60,945 nt of DNA from an uncultured Oceanospirillaceae bacterium (lineage in GTDB: Bacteria; Pseudomonadota; Gammaproteobacteria; Pseudomonadales; Balneatricaceae). Shown piece after piece: positions 36,862 to 46,331 of the stretch. Within the stretch, counting starts at the first letter, position 1; each line of letters begins with the position of its first letter. A program made the position numbers and the translations under genes. The stretch lies in the NCBI GenBank assembly GCA_937136055.1, contig CAKZOD010000119.1, positions 1 to 60,945 of the forward strand. Reading direction: 5' to 3'. The notes beneath the pieces are model-generated. The model made no database searches. It was not told where the DNA came from and saw only the letters and a list, made by a program, of their open reading frames with translations.

Positions 36862-37833
36862 TTATCCAACAGCAACTTGTTCAACTAATAAAGCGATAAC
36901 ATCATCTGCAGAAACGCCATTTGCCTCTGCTTCAAAGGTAAGTATCAAACGATGACGGTACACATCATACAAAACACTTTGAACATCTTCAGGGGTCACA
37001 TAATCACGACCATCTAACCACGCCAATGCTCTAGAGCATCTATCTAAGGCAATACTTGCTCTCGGGCTAACACCCACCTCAATAAAACCTGCTAATTGAG
37101 CACTGTACAAACTCGGTTTACGCGTCGCCATTGTTAACTGAACAATATATTCCTCAATAGCAGGTGCCATATGAACAGCTAAAACCTCAGCGCGCGCTTG
37201 TAGTAACTGCTCATCTGATAGTGCTTGTGGTGCTGGAATATCTTTACCCGATGCCTCATTGCGTGCGAGCTTAAGAATTTCTCGCTCAGCCTCTATATCA
37301 GGATAATCAACATTCACCTTCATTAGAAATCGATCTAACTGCGCTTCAGGTAAAGGATAAGTACCCTCTTGTTCTAATGGATTCTGTGTTGCCATCACCA
37401 TAAACACTTCAGGCAATCCGTATGTTTTACTGCCCACACTCACCTGGCGCTCAGCCATTGCTTCTAGCAGAGCTGATTGTACTTTTGCGGGTGCCCTGTT
37501 TATTTCATCTGCGAGTACTAAGTTATGAAAAATAGGCCCTTTTGAGAATGAGAAGCTACCATCTTCTGGGTGATAGATATCACTTCCTGTTACGTCAGAT
37601 GGGAGTAAATCAGGCGTAAACTGTATGCGGTGAAAATCACCACTAATCCCCTGAGACAGTGCATTGATAGCTCGTGTTTTTGCCACACCTGGTGCGCCTT
37701 CAACTAAAAGATGGCCATCGGCAAGTAACGCCACCAACAATCGCTTAATCAATTCAGGCTGACCAATGATCTCAGCTGCCATCCAGTTTTGTAACGCTTT
37801 GAAGTTATTTGCTATTTCTGTACTTTTTAACAT
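36862..37833 (-). CDS. MoxR family AAA+ ATPase
   Basis: 323 residues from ATG 37833 (GAG upstream). A longer frame to 37902 adds 23 residues that do not fit the family. Walker A GAPGVAKT at 46-53, Walker B LVLADEINRAPAKVQSALLEAMAE, sensor 1 MATQNPLEQEGTYPLPEAQLDRF, and the C-terminal helical lid with SPRASIALDRCSRALAWLDGR. MoxR ATPases act as chaperones with VWA proteins; the downstream batA/B products are the expected partners. First gene of the operon, promoter in the region before it. Confidence 0.93.
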   Translation of the reverse strand: MLKSTEIANNFKALQNWMAAEIIGQPELIKRLLVALLADGHLLVEGAPGVAKTRAINALSQGISGDFHRIQFTPDLLPSDVTGSDIYHPEDGSFSFSKGPIFHNLVLADEINRAPAKVQSALLEAMAERQVSVGSKTYGLPEVFMVMATQNPLEQEGTYPLPEAQLDRFLMKVNVDYPDIEAEREILKLARNEASGKDIPAPQALSDEQLLQARAEVLAVHMAPAIEEYIVQLTMATRKPSLYSAQLAGFIEVGVSPRASIALDRCSRALAWLDGRDYVTPEDVQSVLYDVYRHRLILTFEAEANGVSADDVIALLVEQVAVG

Positions 37834-38544
37834 TTTTTCTCGTTGTTCCCTAAAACCAGATAAGATTGGAAATTTAACAAAAAGTTCAGCCAGATAAATC
37901 AAAAATACCGCGATCCATTCGCCTTATTCTTCTCTTTTTACATTCAGTAGAATATGGTGATTAAAGTAAGAATTTCAATCTATTACTTCTAAAGAGTAAA
38001 ACGTAAGAACATTTTAGAAAGCTTAATTTTTCAAGCCTAATATAGTTACTACCAAGCGACACCTTAAGCATTCATTATTTTCCCACTAGACGCTAAGTGC
38101 TATGCAACGAAAAAATATAGCGACAATCACCCATTTTTGAAATTTTAATCTTATATAAACAATCATTCTTAGCTGAATGCTATTGGCCTTTATTTTTAAA
38201 AAAGTACAGCCAAGGTTTTTCACAATATGTACTCTAAAAACCTACGTTTTTTTACTAATTTCAAATTTACCAAGTGTTCCCTTAACAAAAACAAACGCTT
38301 ATCAAGTTGTTATTTTCAAACAAAATTAGCCGATGCAAGTTCCGTTAGAATGGTAAAATATACAAACAAGGAGACCCCGACTATTTAATATATTATTGAT
38401 ATTAATGGATGATTCATATTATATTCAGCAACAGTTAACGATTAACAAAAGCTTAACGAAGTAAAATCTAAACAAAACCTTCTAGATTTCCCTTCTTTAT
38501 AAGCAGCAATGTTAAAGATTAGTAGTTTGTAATGCAGGAGAAAT
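37834..38544. other. 711-bp AT-rich intergenic region
   Basis: Separates moxR (minus) from the DUF3135 gene (plus) and must contain both promoters. It is very AT-rich. I looked for small frames and hairpins and saw nothing I can support. Confidence 0.5.
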
Positions 38545-38943
38545 ATGATGAACAGTTTACCTAGTTTTGATCATCTAAAAAAATTATACGATTGTGAACC
38601 AGAAGCATTTGAAGAGTTGCGCGCAGAGCTCGTTCAAAATTGTATTGATTCGGCTCCAAAGGACCGTCGCCATCGACTACAGGGCCTTCAATTTCACATA
38701 GATGCTCGTCGCTCAATGGCTAAAACCCCCATGGATTCTTGCATTACTATTTCAAAAATGATGCACGAGAAATTTTGGGGATTGCATGATTCATTAGAAG
38801 ACTTATCAGCAACTCAGAACCTAATTAAAGATGATAGCCGTATCGTTCAAACCGACAGTCCCCTGTCTCAGCCTATCTCTCTCAAAGAAAAAACATCAGA
38901 AAGTAAATCTGCTGAAATTCTACAATTAAGCAATTTGAACTAA
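38545..38943 (+). CDS. DUF3135 domain protein
   Basis: 132 residues, with AGGAG upstream. The first 80 residues match DUF3135: LPSFDHLKKLYDCEPEAFEELRAELV, then RLQGLQFHIDARRSMAKTPMDSCITISKMM. The rest is polar and probably disordered. The family is small, cytosolic, gammaproteobacterial and without known function. Monocistronic, ended by a good hairpin. Confidence 0.8.
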   Translation: MMNSLPSFDHLKKLYDCEPEAFEELRAELVQNCIDSAPKDRRHRLQGLQFHIDARRSMAKTPMDSCITISKMMHEKFWGLHDSLEDLSATQNLIKDDSRIVQTDSPLSQPISLKEKTSESKSAEILQLSNLN

Positions 38944-38955
38944 ACCAAAAAACCA

Positions 38956-38982
38956 AAGCACAAACATTATCCGTTTGTGCTT
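38956..38982. terminator. Bidirectional terminator DUF3135 / VanZ
   Basis: AAGCACAAAC (38956-38965) / GTTTGTGCTT (38973-38982), 7-nt loop, followed by CTTTGCTCTT and preceded by an A-rich run, between convergent genes. Confidence 0.8.
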
Positions 38983-38998
38983 CTTTGCTCTTCCATAG

Positions 38999-40087
38999 TT
39001 ATCCATTTTTACGCTTTTCTTCTATTAAATACTCTAGCCTAATGAGTACCACCAAAAAGACCGCCCCTACAGCCCCCCCCAATGCATTGAGTGATAGGTC
39101 GCGTAAACTAGAGTGCCTGGTCACTAACCAAGCCTGCCAATACTCAATTATGAAGCTCAACAAGAAGGCACATAAAAAAGTAATAAACACGACTAAAAGC
39201 CCACTGTGTATCGATCGCTGAAATGCTAATGGAACCTTTGTTAGCAGTAGCGCTGTTAACACTCCAAAGGGGATAAAACCAAAGAAGTTAATTAACATAT
39301 CATGCAGTGTATTAACGGAGTTTACTCTAAATGATGTTGCTTCTAGCACTCTATGCTTGAGTAAACTGAGCTTTTGAGGGATGAATAGCCAGCTGTCTAA
39401 TTCAGACTGGCTTTCACTTTGAGAGCTGGCTGTGAAGCTTATCAATGGCTTAGCCCCAAGATTAGTCATACTCTTGATGGTAAGCGTACTGATTTCACCT
39501 AACCAGTTATTTTCAATGTACTCAGAGCTTGAAAGAAGCAGCCTCACTCCAACTTGCGCTGAGGGCAACTGCATTAACTTTCCCTTTCGTGACACCTTGG
39601 TAACATCATTCAATGTCATTTGGGAAAACTTATCAGAGACCTTTAATACAAGCTTTTGATATCCTACCTCTTCTTCTAAAGGTAGCCTGAGCCTAGGTAG
39701 CTTTCGGCTGTAGTTATAATCATCACCATTCATAGCAACTATTTGATCGCCATATTGCGCAATTAAGAGCTGCTGGTTTGGGTTACCATTGGTTATCAAT
39801 AGTAAAAACTGAAAACTATTACTATGATTATTCAACGGTAAAAAATCGAGCTGGATTTCAAACCCTTCTTGATTCAATTGAGTTATAGACTGAGCATTAA
39901 GATGCTGCTTAGAGTAAGCCAAACCCAATTCACCGAACACTAAAGCGCCGTTTTTTGGCGATATGTGAACTTGGTTTTCACTGGGTATATTCTCCCTTAA
40001 CCCAACATAGAGCATGCAGGCGACTACCAGTACCTGAACTAGTAGAATTAGCCTTTTACTTTTAAGTGTCAAAAACCATTGAATCAA
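38999..40087 (-). CDS. VanZ-like membrane protein with LamG-like middle
   Basis: 362 residues; the only start giving the first membrane helix is TTG 40087, with AGGAG upstream. Membrane helix at 13-31, then about 220 extracytoplasmic residues that look beta-sandwich (LamG/concanavalin-like: FEIQLDFLPLNNHSN, WLGEISTLTIKS), then three helices forming a VanZ domain (NFFGFIPFGVLTALLL, FLLSFIIEYWQAWLVTRHSSLRDLSLNALGGAVGAV). VanZ proteins are linked to teicoplanin resistance in Gram-positives, but the role here is unknown. Confidence 0.82.
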   Translation of the reverse strand: MIQWFLTLKSKRLILLVQVLVVACMLYVGLRENIPSENQVHISPKNGALVFGELGLAYSKQHLNAQSITQLNQEGFEIQLDFLPLNNHSNSFQFLLLITNGNPNQQLLIAQYGDQIVAMNGDDYNYSRKLPRLRLPLEEEVGYQKLVLKVSDKFSQMTLNDVTKVSRKGKLMQLPSAQVGVRLLLSSSEYIENNWLGEISTLTIKSMTNLGAKPLISFTASSQSESQSELDSWLFIPQKLSLLKHRVLEATSFRVNSVNTLHDMLINFFGFIPFGVLTALLLTKVPLAFQRSIHSGLLVVFITFLCAFLLSFIIEYWQAWLVTRHSSLRDLSLNALGGAVGAVFLVVLIRLEYLIEEKRKNG

Positions 40088-40139
40088 CTAGCACTCACTC
40101 CTAATTCACTTAACGATATGCCATTACTTCCTGACGGTT

Positions 40140-41576
40140 TCAGTGACTAATATTACTCACATTTTTTACCATTTTCTTATGTTTTTCTATTCCAGCAATT
40201 GCATCTTCACTGTGATGATTAACATAAAGTACCGTTGATTTTCCTGCAGCGCAGATTTTCTCAATCAACGCGAGTACCAGCTGCCTATTAATATCATCAA
40301 GCCCTAAACAAGGCTCATCCAAAATTAACAGCGGAGGATGCTTAACCATTGCTCGTGCAATTAGTAATAGTCGCTGATCTCCAAAAGAGAGCCTATTAAA
40401 ACTGATATCTGCACGATCAGACATGCCCAATACAGCTAACCATTGATCTGCAATTTTACGCTGTGAGTCTGTGGATTTTGTATACAGCCCGATACTGTCG
40501 TAGAAACCAGAAATAATTACATTTTTTAAGCTGGTACCTACTCTATATTCCCACTGCAGCGCCGTTGAGACATACCCAATAAACTGCTTAATCTGCCAGA
40601 TGCTTTCACCATTACCTCGCTGAAAACCAAATACATTTATGTTATTGGTATAACATTGTGGGTGATCACCGGTGATTAACGATAGCACTGCTGTTTTACC
40701 ACTGCCATTAGGCCCACTTAACTGCCAATGCTCTTCTGCTTCGATTGTCCAGTTGAAATCTTCAACCACTCTCAACTCATCGTATTTAACACATATATCA
40801 GTAAGCTTAACCAGTGGATCCCCATCTTTTAACAGCTGACTTGCCGATACCTCATCTGTTTCAGGAATTTCAAGATGACTAGTTTTCAAGTGCAGCAGTT
40901 GCAACAGTTCACGAGTCGCTTCTTTATCCGATCTAGCCACTTTATGTATTAAGCTGCCTTGCTGCATATAACCGATATGCGTCATAAACTCAGGAAACTC
41001 ATCACAGCGGTTTAAAACCATAACAATATTGATGCCTTTACTGAGGTTTTCTAAATACTCTTGTAGCATTGTTAATGTTTTACTATCTAAGCCATCAAAT
41101 GGCTCATCTAAAATAAGCAGCTGGGGTTCACTTGCAATTGCTCGTATTAACAATACCTTGCGAGTCTCTCCAGTTGATAGCGCTCTAAAGGCACGATCTA
41201 AAAGATACTCTAACTCAAACTTTGCGACCAACTCCTTGGTTATGAGAGCATCTCCTCCCCCTTGTGCAAGTATTTCAGATACAGTAGTACCAACGGCAAC
41301 TACATCTAATATATCGGCATCATCTTTTTTGCGCTCTTGCTCTATAAGCTCTGCTTGAGCCTCAAAAGACACTAGCGCAACCTTTTCAGGCAATCCCGTA
41401 AAAGAGCCTACAAGCTGATCACCAAATCCTGCCAAGGTCGCAACTAAAGCGGATTTACCAGAACCATTGGCGCCTGTAACCACCCAATGCTGACCTGCCT
41501 CTATTTGCCAGTTAACCGCTTCTAATTGAAAGCGCTGATCAAAATCAAAATTACAATTTTCTAATTTAATATTCAT
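40140..41576 (-). CDS. modF: ModF-type twin-domain ATPase
   Basis: 478 residues from ATG 41576 (the TTG at 41585 adds three residues). Two ABC ATPase domains in one chain: Walker A GANGSGKSALV and GPNGSGKTAVL, signatures STGETRKVLLIRA and SFGDQRLLLIARA, Walker B LLILDEPFDGLD and LLILDEPCLGLD. Wording throughout follows E. coli ModF (for example QWEYRVGTSLKNVIISGFYDSIGLY). ModF is associated with molybdate genes, but its job is unclear. Here it lies 31 kb from modABC, on its own. Confidence 0.9.
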   Translation of the reverse strand: MNIKLENCNFDFDQRFQLEAVNWQIEAGQHWVVTGANGSGKSALVATLAGFGDQLVGSFTGLPEKVALVSFEAQAELIEQERKKDDADILDVVAVGTTVSEILAQGGGDALITKELVAKFELEYLLDRAFRALSTGETRKVLLIRAIASEPQLLILDEPFDGLDSKTLTMLQEYLENLSKGINIVMVLNRCDEFPEFMTHIGYMQQGSLIHKVARSDKEATRELLQLLHLKTSHLEIPETDEVSASQLLKDGDPLVKLTDICVKYDELRVVEDFNWTIEAEEHWQLSGPNGSGKTAVLSLITGDHPQCYTNNINVFGFQRGNGESIWQIKQFIGYVSTALQWEYRVGTSLKNVIISGFYDSIGLYTKSTDSQRKIADQWLAVLGMSDRADISFNRLSFGDQRLLLIARAMVKHPPLLILDEPCLGLDDINRQLVLALIEKICAAGKSTVLYVNHHSEDAIAGIEKHKKMVKNVSNISH

Positions 41577-41631
41577 TAAAACCAAGCCTTATCGATATCT
41601 TAATTACGCTAACTTTCACTCTTCATAGACC

Positions 41632-41664
41632 AAAAAAAACCAAGAGGCTATCTTGGTTTTTTTT
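41632..41664 (-). terminator. Strong terminator of ilvC
   Basis: Perfect 14-bp inverted repeat: A8 then CCAAGA (41632-41645), a 5-nt loop, TCTTGG then T8 (41651-41664). It sits 62 bp after the ilvC stop, and A/T tracts on both sides make it work in either direction. Confidence 0.93.
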
Positions 41665-41725
41665 CATCTAACAGTCTCGATCTATACATACTTGTTAATA
41701 TATAGATCTCTGTCGATAAATCAGA

Positions 41726-43201
41726 TTAAACAATCGCTTTCATATCTGACATGTGGCCACGTAAGATGCCACCGATATGCTCAACTGGGTGAGCACGTAA
41801 TGCTTCGTTAACTTCGATTAAACGTGCGTTATCTACACCGTTGTCTTCGTTGTTAGTACCCTTACCAATAACATCAGTATCGATATTCTTCATGAAATCT
41901 TGAAGAAGCGGCAAACAAGCGTGGTTGTATAAGTAGCAACCGTATTCAGCTGTATCAGAGATAGTCGCGTTCATTTCATATAACTTCTTACGTGCAATTG
42001 TGTTTGCGATAAGTGGCGTTTCATGAAGTGATTCGTAGTATGCTGACTCAGCAATGATACCAGCAGCTGTCATAGTTTCGAATGCAAGCTCAACACCTGC
42101 TTTAACCATAGCAACCATTAGAATACCGTGATCAAAGTATTCTTGCTCAGAGATTTCAAAATCGCCAGCTGGTGTTTTTTCATAGGCTGTTTCAGCAGTT
42201 TCTGCACGCCAGCCTAACAGTTTCTCATCATCATTAGCCCAATCAGCCATCATGCCCGATGAGAAAGTACCATCCATGATGTCATCTTGGTGCTTGTTAT
42301 AAAGTGGACGCATGATAACTTTTAGCTCTTCTGATAAATCAAACGCTTTGATTTTATCAGGGTTAGATAAACGATCTAGCATGTTGGTAACACCACCATA
42401 CTTAAGCGCTTCAGTTACAACTTCCCAACCGTATTGAATTAGTTTAGATGCGTAACCTGCATCCATGCCCTTCTCGATCATTTTGTCGAAGCAAAGGATA
42501 GAACCTGTTTGCAACATACCGCAAAGGATAGTTTGCTCGCCCATAAGGTCAGATTTAACTTCAGCAACGAAAGAAGACATTAATACGCCTGCCTTGTGAC
42601 CACCAGTACCTACCGCGTACGCTTTAGCAAGTGCTAGACCGTGACCTTGTGGGTCGTTATCTTCGTGAACAGCGATCAAAGTAGGAACACCGAAACCACG
42701 AACGTATTCAGCACGTACTTCAGTACCTGGGCACTTAGGTGCAACCATGATTACCGTTAAATCTTCACGGATTTTCATGCCTTCTTCAACGATATTGAAA
42801 CCGTGAGAGTAAGATAAGCAAGCGCCATTCTTCATCATTGGCATAATTTCGTTTACAACAGGTGTATGCTGCTTATCAGGCGTTAAGTTTAAAACAACAT
42901 CAGCAGTAGGAATAAGTTCTTGGTAGGTACCAACAGTAAAACCATTTTCTGTTGCGTTTTTCCAAGATTGGCGCTTCTCATCAATTGCTGCTTGGCGCAA
43001 TGTGTAAGATACATCTAATCCGCTATCACGTAAGTTTAAGCCTTGGTTAAGACCTTGAGCACCACAACCGATTACAACGATTTTTTTACCTTTAAGGGCA
43101 TCAACACCTTCAGTAAATTCGTTAAGGTGCATAAAACGGCACTTGCCAAGTTGCTCTAATTGATCACGTAAAGTTAGGGTATTAAAATAGTTATTAGACA
43201 T
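41726..43201 (-). CDS. ilvC: Ketol-acid reductoisomerase, long class II form
   Basis: 491 residues from ATG 43201, where the sequence becomes collinear with E. coli IlvC (NYFNTLTLRDQLEQLGKCRF). The longer frame to 43255 is not family-like. NADPH loop VVIGCGAQGLNQGLNLRDSG; acetohydroxyacid site KCPGTEVRAEY, SDLMGEQTILCGMLQ; duplicated C-terminal knot domain as in E. coli, making it class II (about 490 residues) rather than the 330-residue class I. Second step of isoleucine/valine synthesis. It stands alone; no ilvY-like gene is adjacent. Confidence 0.96.
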   Translation of the reverse strand: MSNNYFNTLTLRDQLEQLGKCRFMHLNEFTEGVDALKGKKIVVIGCGAQGLNQGLNLRDSGLDVSYTLRQAAIDEKRQSWKNATENGFTVGTYQELIPTADVVLNLTPDKQHTPVVNEIMPMMKNGACLSYSHGFNIVEEGMKIREDLTVIMVAPKCPGTEVRAEYVRGFGVPTLIAVHEDNDPQGHGLALAKAYAVGTGGHKAGVLMSSFVAEVKSDLMGEQTILCGMLQTGSILCFDKMIEKGMDAGYASKLIQYGWEVVTEALKYGGVTNMLDRLSNPDKIKAFDLSEELKVIMRPLYNKHQDDIMDGTFSSGMMADWANDDEKLLGWRAETAETAYEKTPAGDFEISEQEYFDHGILMVAMVKAGVELAFETMTAAGIIAESAYYESLHETPLIANTIARKKLYEMNATISDTAEYGCYLYNHACLPLLQDFMKNIDTDVIGKGTNNEDNGVDNARLIEVNEALRAHPVEHIGGILRGHMSDMKAIV

Positions 43202-43524
43202 TGTTAGTTTCCATTTAGATTTTTGCTCGATAACGATGAGCAGGTTTACAATCATTTATTGCGTGCAGTTTAGCGCAGATCTTTCCTTGCGTATATTGAA
43301 ATATTTAAATGCATTATATTGCATTTTATGCAACACAAGCACGCAGCTATTACCGATATTGAGCCACTTATACGTGGCTTTAAAACCAATATTTCATAAT
43401 TTGCAAAGAGGACAAATAATACAACAGGAGAGTGTGTAAGTGATGTAACATCAGCCTGCTGAAATCACACCACTAATACGAGCACTTAAATAGTAGAAGA
43501 ACAAAACTGACCTTAAAGTTACAG
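43202..43524. other. 323-bp region upstream of ilvC
   Basis: Contains the ilvC promoter and the end side of tmpA. The one visible structure is the TGCA array at 43310-43333, listed separately. No gene seen. Confidence 0.5.
43310..43333 (-). promoter_or_regulatory. Possible LysR-type operator upstream of ilvC
   Basis: Three TGCA boxes at 43310, 43320 and 43329, spaced 10 and 9 bp, form two overlapping palindromes (AAATGCA...TGCATTT and TTGCAT-TTT-ATGCAA). TGCATTTTATGCA also fits the T-N11-A rule of LysR regulators. It lies about 110-130 bp before the ilvC start, where IlvY-like activators bind in other bacteria (inference). Confidence 0.4.
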
Positions 43525-44595
43525 CTAAACTTCAGTCGCTTTTTTTAGTAACGCATGTGTACTACGCAAGCCATCTCTATCAGAGTAACAACCCTGTAAG
43601 TGGCGTGCCCCGAGTGCCTGTTCTTCACGACCATGCAACACTCTTTGGTTATCAAACAAGATTAATTCCCCAGCTTCTAATGTCAGTGTGATTTTACACT
43701 GCTCACTTTGAAGAATACTGGCAAACAATTGATATGCAGCGTAGTAGTCTTGCATTTCATCAAACTCAAGGTTCAATGGAGCGCAAGAGCGATTATTAAC
43801 CCGTATAGCTTCAACCAAGCCTTGAGAATCCACCTCTATCATGCAGCCTCTATGCTCCAAAATAGCATCATCACTTGCATAGCGAAATTTAACCTTGCGT
43901 GTAGATAACAACTCAAACGCCTTTGGATGTTCTTTTTTAAGAATTGACGCTGCAAAAAAACCATCTGCAAGCGCACTTACACCACCCACTTCAGCTTTCA
44001 CCAAACAATGCAATAATTGCAACGTCGGAACTGGGTTACGATAAGGATTATCAGTATGTAAACTTAAAGGGATCGGCGTGTAAGCTAAGTTTACAGGCTT
44101 ATCAACGCTAATCACTTCAAACAAATCACCATAGTTTGTATTTCTAACAAAACCAAACTCTTCTACTACCTTCAAGATAGTACCGGGCACAGTAGGCACA
44201 TTACTCAGTTTGGCGATTCCAAAATTAACCGCGTCTGCTAACCAGGCACATTTAGCATTATCATCATTAATCACCTGTTGATAATCATGGCTAGTGAGCG
44301 TTTTCATACTATCACTACCCCACATTGGGAGCTCTGGCTCCCGCTCTGAACCATCATAATTATTATCGATAAGAAACTCGCGCGAATAAAAAGACTGATG
44401 AGCCGATTCATCATCCCAAATAACCGTTAATCCATCGTCGCTTATTTCATGGCTCTTCGTTTTTATGGCAGGGTTCAACTGCCAAGTTTCATGCAGGCGC
44501 TGCCCACTAGGGTGAAGACAGCTTTCACATTGGCAATTATCTCTTAACCATAAGTTATGGAAACGTTTATTCTCAAAAGTAAGGAAGCTATTCAT
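43525..44595 (-). CDS. tmpA: TmpA-like 2-oxoglutarate dioxygenase (trimethylaminoethylphosphonate hydroxylase)
   Basis: 356 residues from ATG 44595. The N-terminal DUF971 zinc module has C21-x-C23-x2-C26 in LRDNCQCESCLHPSGQR, as in gamma-butyrobetaine hydroxylase. It is followed by a TauD-type jelly roll with the iron ligands H-x-D in LSLHTDNPYRN and the far His in FDNQRVLHGREE. By fold alone it could hydroxylate gamma-butyrobetaine. The partner at 45694 is a PhnZ-type HD oxygenase, and that pair is the signature of TmpA/TmpB, where TmpA hydroxylates 2-(trimethylammonio)ethylphosphonate at C1. Divergent from an AraC gene. Confidence 0.75.
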   Translation of the reverse strand: MNSFLTFENKRFHNLWLRDNCQCESCLHPSGQRLHETWQLNPAIKTKSHEISDDGLTVIWDDESAHQSFYSREFLIDNNYDGSEREPELPMWGSDSMKTLTSHDYQQVINDDNAKCAWLADAVNFGIAKLSNVPTVPGTILKVVEEFGFVRNTNYGDLFEVISVDKPVNLAYTPIPLSLHTDNPYRNPVPTLQLLHCLVKAEVGGVSALADGFFAASILKKEHPKAFELLSTRKVKFRYASDDAILEHRGCMIEVDSQGLVEAIRVNNRSCAPLNLEFDEMQDYYAAYQLFASILQSEQCKITLTLEAGELILFDNQRVLHGREEQALGARHLQGCYSDRDGLRSTHALLKKATEV

Positions 44596-44711
44596 GCAAT
44601 ATCTCAAACCGATAAATTAATGTGAAAACCTGCTGACTAATCTCAGTAGCAATAATAAGTAGCATACTAAAAAAATCATTACTTTATTAATAGGTAAAAT
44701 TGCGCTTAAAT

Positions 44712-45527
44712 ATGCACTTTTATGACACAAGAAAAACAATGACACTAAAATCAGAAGCTTTTACATTAAATATTATTCGCTCATATTGGCAAAAGGCAGA
44801 TCAAAACTGGCATTATCCAAGCTACCAGCGCCCTTACAACTGGTTAATCCATACCCTTAGTGGTAAAGGCCATGTTCAAGTGAATGATCAGAAGGTAGAA
44901 CTACTTCCAAACACACTCGCCTTGCTTCCTCTCAATCAGCCCTGCCACTACCAATGTAGCGAGCCTATGAGCATTGGTGCCTGCGCATTCACTTTAGAAC
45001 TCCCCTCTGGTATCGATGTATTTCAACTATATAAAGCACCTAGCCACCCTATTAACTTTAGCGACGAACAACTCATCAGCAACATCATCAACGCCGATGA
45101 TTCAAATGCGGGATACTTTAGTGCGATTGCCTCACTATATAACTTACTAACTCCCATCATTGAAAGTAGCTGCGTGATGGGCGAAATGAATAAGCAATAC
45201 CAAAGACTAGAGATTATCTTTAGCTACATAGATAAACATTTAACCTCTAACTTATCAGTACCTGATCTAGCTGAGCTACATGGTACGTCAACAGCCCACT
45301 TCAGCCGCTGGTTTACCGCCACTGTTAAGGTACCGCCCAAAAAATACATCAATCAAAAGCGCATTGACCTAGCCTGCAAACAGCTATTACTCAGCAATAA
45401 CACAATTGAAAACATTGCTTTTAACTGCGGTTTTGAAGACCCTTTATACTTCTCCAAAAGCTTCAAAAAAATCACTGGCCTCACACCAAGGGATTATCGA
45501 AAAACTCAGAAATACGATCTCTTTTAA
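44712..45527 (+). CDS. AraC-family transcriptional regulator of the tmp locus
   Basis: 271 residues if ATG 44712 is used; ATG 44739 is possible, and neither has a clear ribosome site. The N-terminal half is a cupin sensor domain (WLIHTLSGKGHVQVNDQKVELLPNTLALLPLN). The C-terminal double helix-turn-helix has DLAELHGTSTAHFSRWF and ENIAFNCGFEDPLYFSKSFKKITGLTPRDYR. It lies between tmpA (divergent) and tmpB (downstream, same strand), so it likely activates both when the phosphonate or a product binds. Confidence 0.9.
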   Translation: MHFYDTRKTMTLKSEAFTLNIIRSYWQKADQNWHYPSYQRPYNWLIHTLSGKGHVQVNDQKVELLPNTLALLPLNQPCHYQCSEPMSIGACAFTLELPSGIDVFQLYKAPSHPINFSDEQLISNIINADDSNAGYFSAIASLYNLLTPIIESSCVMGEMNKQYQRLEIIFSYIDKHLTSNLSVPDLAELHGTSTAHFSRWFTATVKVPPKKYINQKRIDLACKQLLLSNNTIENIAFNCGFEDPLYFSKSFKKITGLTPRDYRKTQKYDLF

Positions 45528-45693
45528 AAATTACAGCCAAATATGACTATCTACTCAAAAACAGTCACCATTAGCGCCAAGCAATAATTTTTAAAGGTTT
45601 AAACTTGTGCTTCGCCACTTTTTCTGATCAACTATTAATAACTGTCTTTTTATGACATTAATATTACGAAATTCTTACAAAAGAGCATGATTT

Positions 45694-46263
45694 ATGACGA
45701 ACCAACAACTTACTCGCGAAACAATCGTACCCTTTATACTCGACATTTTTGCAAAGAGAGGTCCTGAGTCTTATCTAGGCGAACCCGTATCGATGGCTGA
45801 GCACATGGAACAATCAGCCGCTTGCGCCAGAGAAGACGGAGCAAGTGACGAGTTAGTTGTAGCAGCACTACTGCATGATATTGGCCACTTCATTGGTGAC
45901 TTCCCATTAGATGCCCTCGAAAATGGAACCGACAATTACCATGAAGATTCTGGTGCTTTAATACTTGAACAATTCTACCCAGCAGAAATTAGTGAGCCAG
46001 TGAAGTTACACGTAGCGGCCAAACGCTATCTATGCACTGTTGATGCAAGCTACCATGACAAGCTGTCTGCCGCCTCTATCAACTCTTTCAACATACAAGG
46101 CGGGAAAATGAACGCAGAGGAAGTCGCTGCCTTTGAAGCGAACCCTCACCACAAAGCGGCTATAAAACTTCGCCATTATGACGATGATGGAAAAATCGAA
46201 GGCCGTGAAATATTTTCAATCGATCACTACCAGCCATTGCTCCAATCACTGCTCGCAAAATAA
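45694..46263 (+). CDS. tmpB: TmpB/PhnZ-type HD-domain mixed-valent diiron oxygenase
   Basis: 189 residues. The HD ligands are visible: H39 in AEHMEQSA, HD in LLHDIGH, H-E in NYHEDSG, and HVAAKRYLC. The N-terminal YLGE gives Tyr27 and Glu30, the same spacing as the substrate-gripping Tyr24/Glu27 of PhnZ. Such enzymes use O2 to split the C-P bond of a 1-hydroxyphosphonate. With TmpA, the product would be glycine betaine plus phosphate. PhnZ acting on 2-aminoethylphosphonate is the alternative; its partner PhnY* lacks the DUF971 module seen here, which favours TmpB. Confidence 0.78.
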   Translation: MTNQQLTRETIVPFILDIFAKRGPESYLGEPVSMAEHMEQSAACAREDGASDELVVAALLHDIGHFIGDFPLDALENGTDNYHEDSGALILEQFYPAEISEPVKLHVAAKRYLCTVDASYHDKLSAASINSFNIQGGKMNAEEVAAFEANPHHKAAIKLRHYDDDGKIEGREIFSIDHYQPLLQSLLAK

Positions 46264-46285
46264 ACGACATAAACACTTTTAATGA

Positions 46286-46331
46286 GCATCTCTAAAAACG
46301 AACGATTCCTTCTGATCGTTTTCAGAGATGC
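46286..46331 (+). terminator. Two-stem hairpin after tmpB
   Basis: GCATCTCT (46286-46293) pairs with AGAGATGC (46324-46331), enclosing a second stem AACGAT/ATCGTT (46301-46306 / 46315-46320). No T tract follows, so it may end or only stabilise the transcript. Confidence 0.55.
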
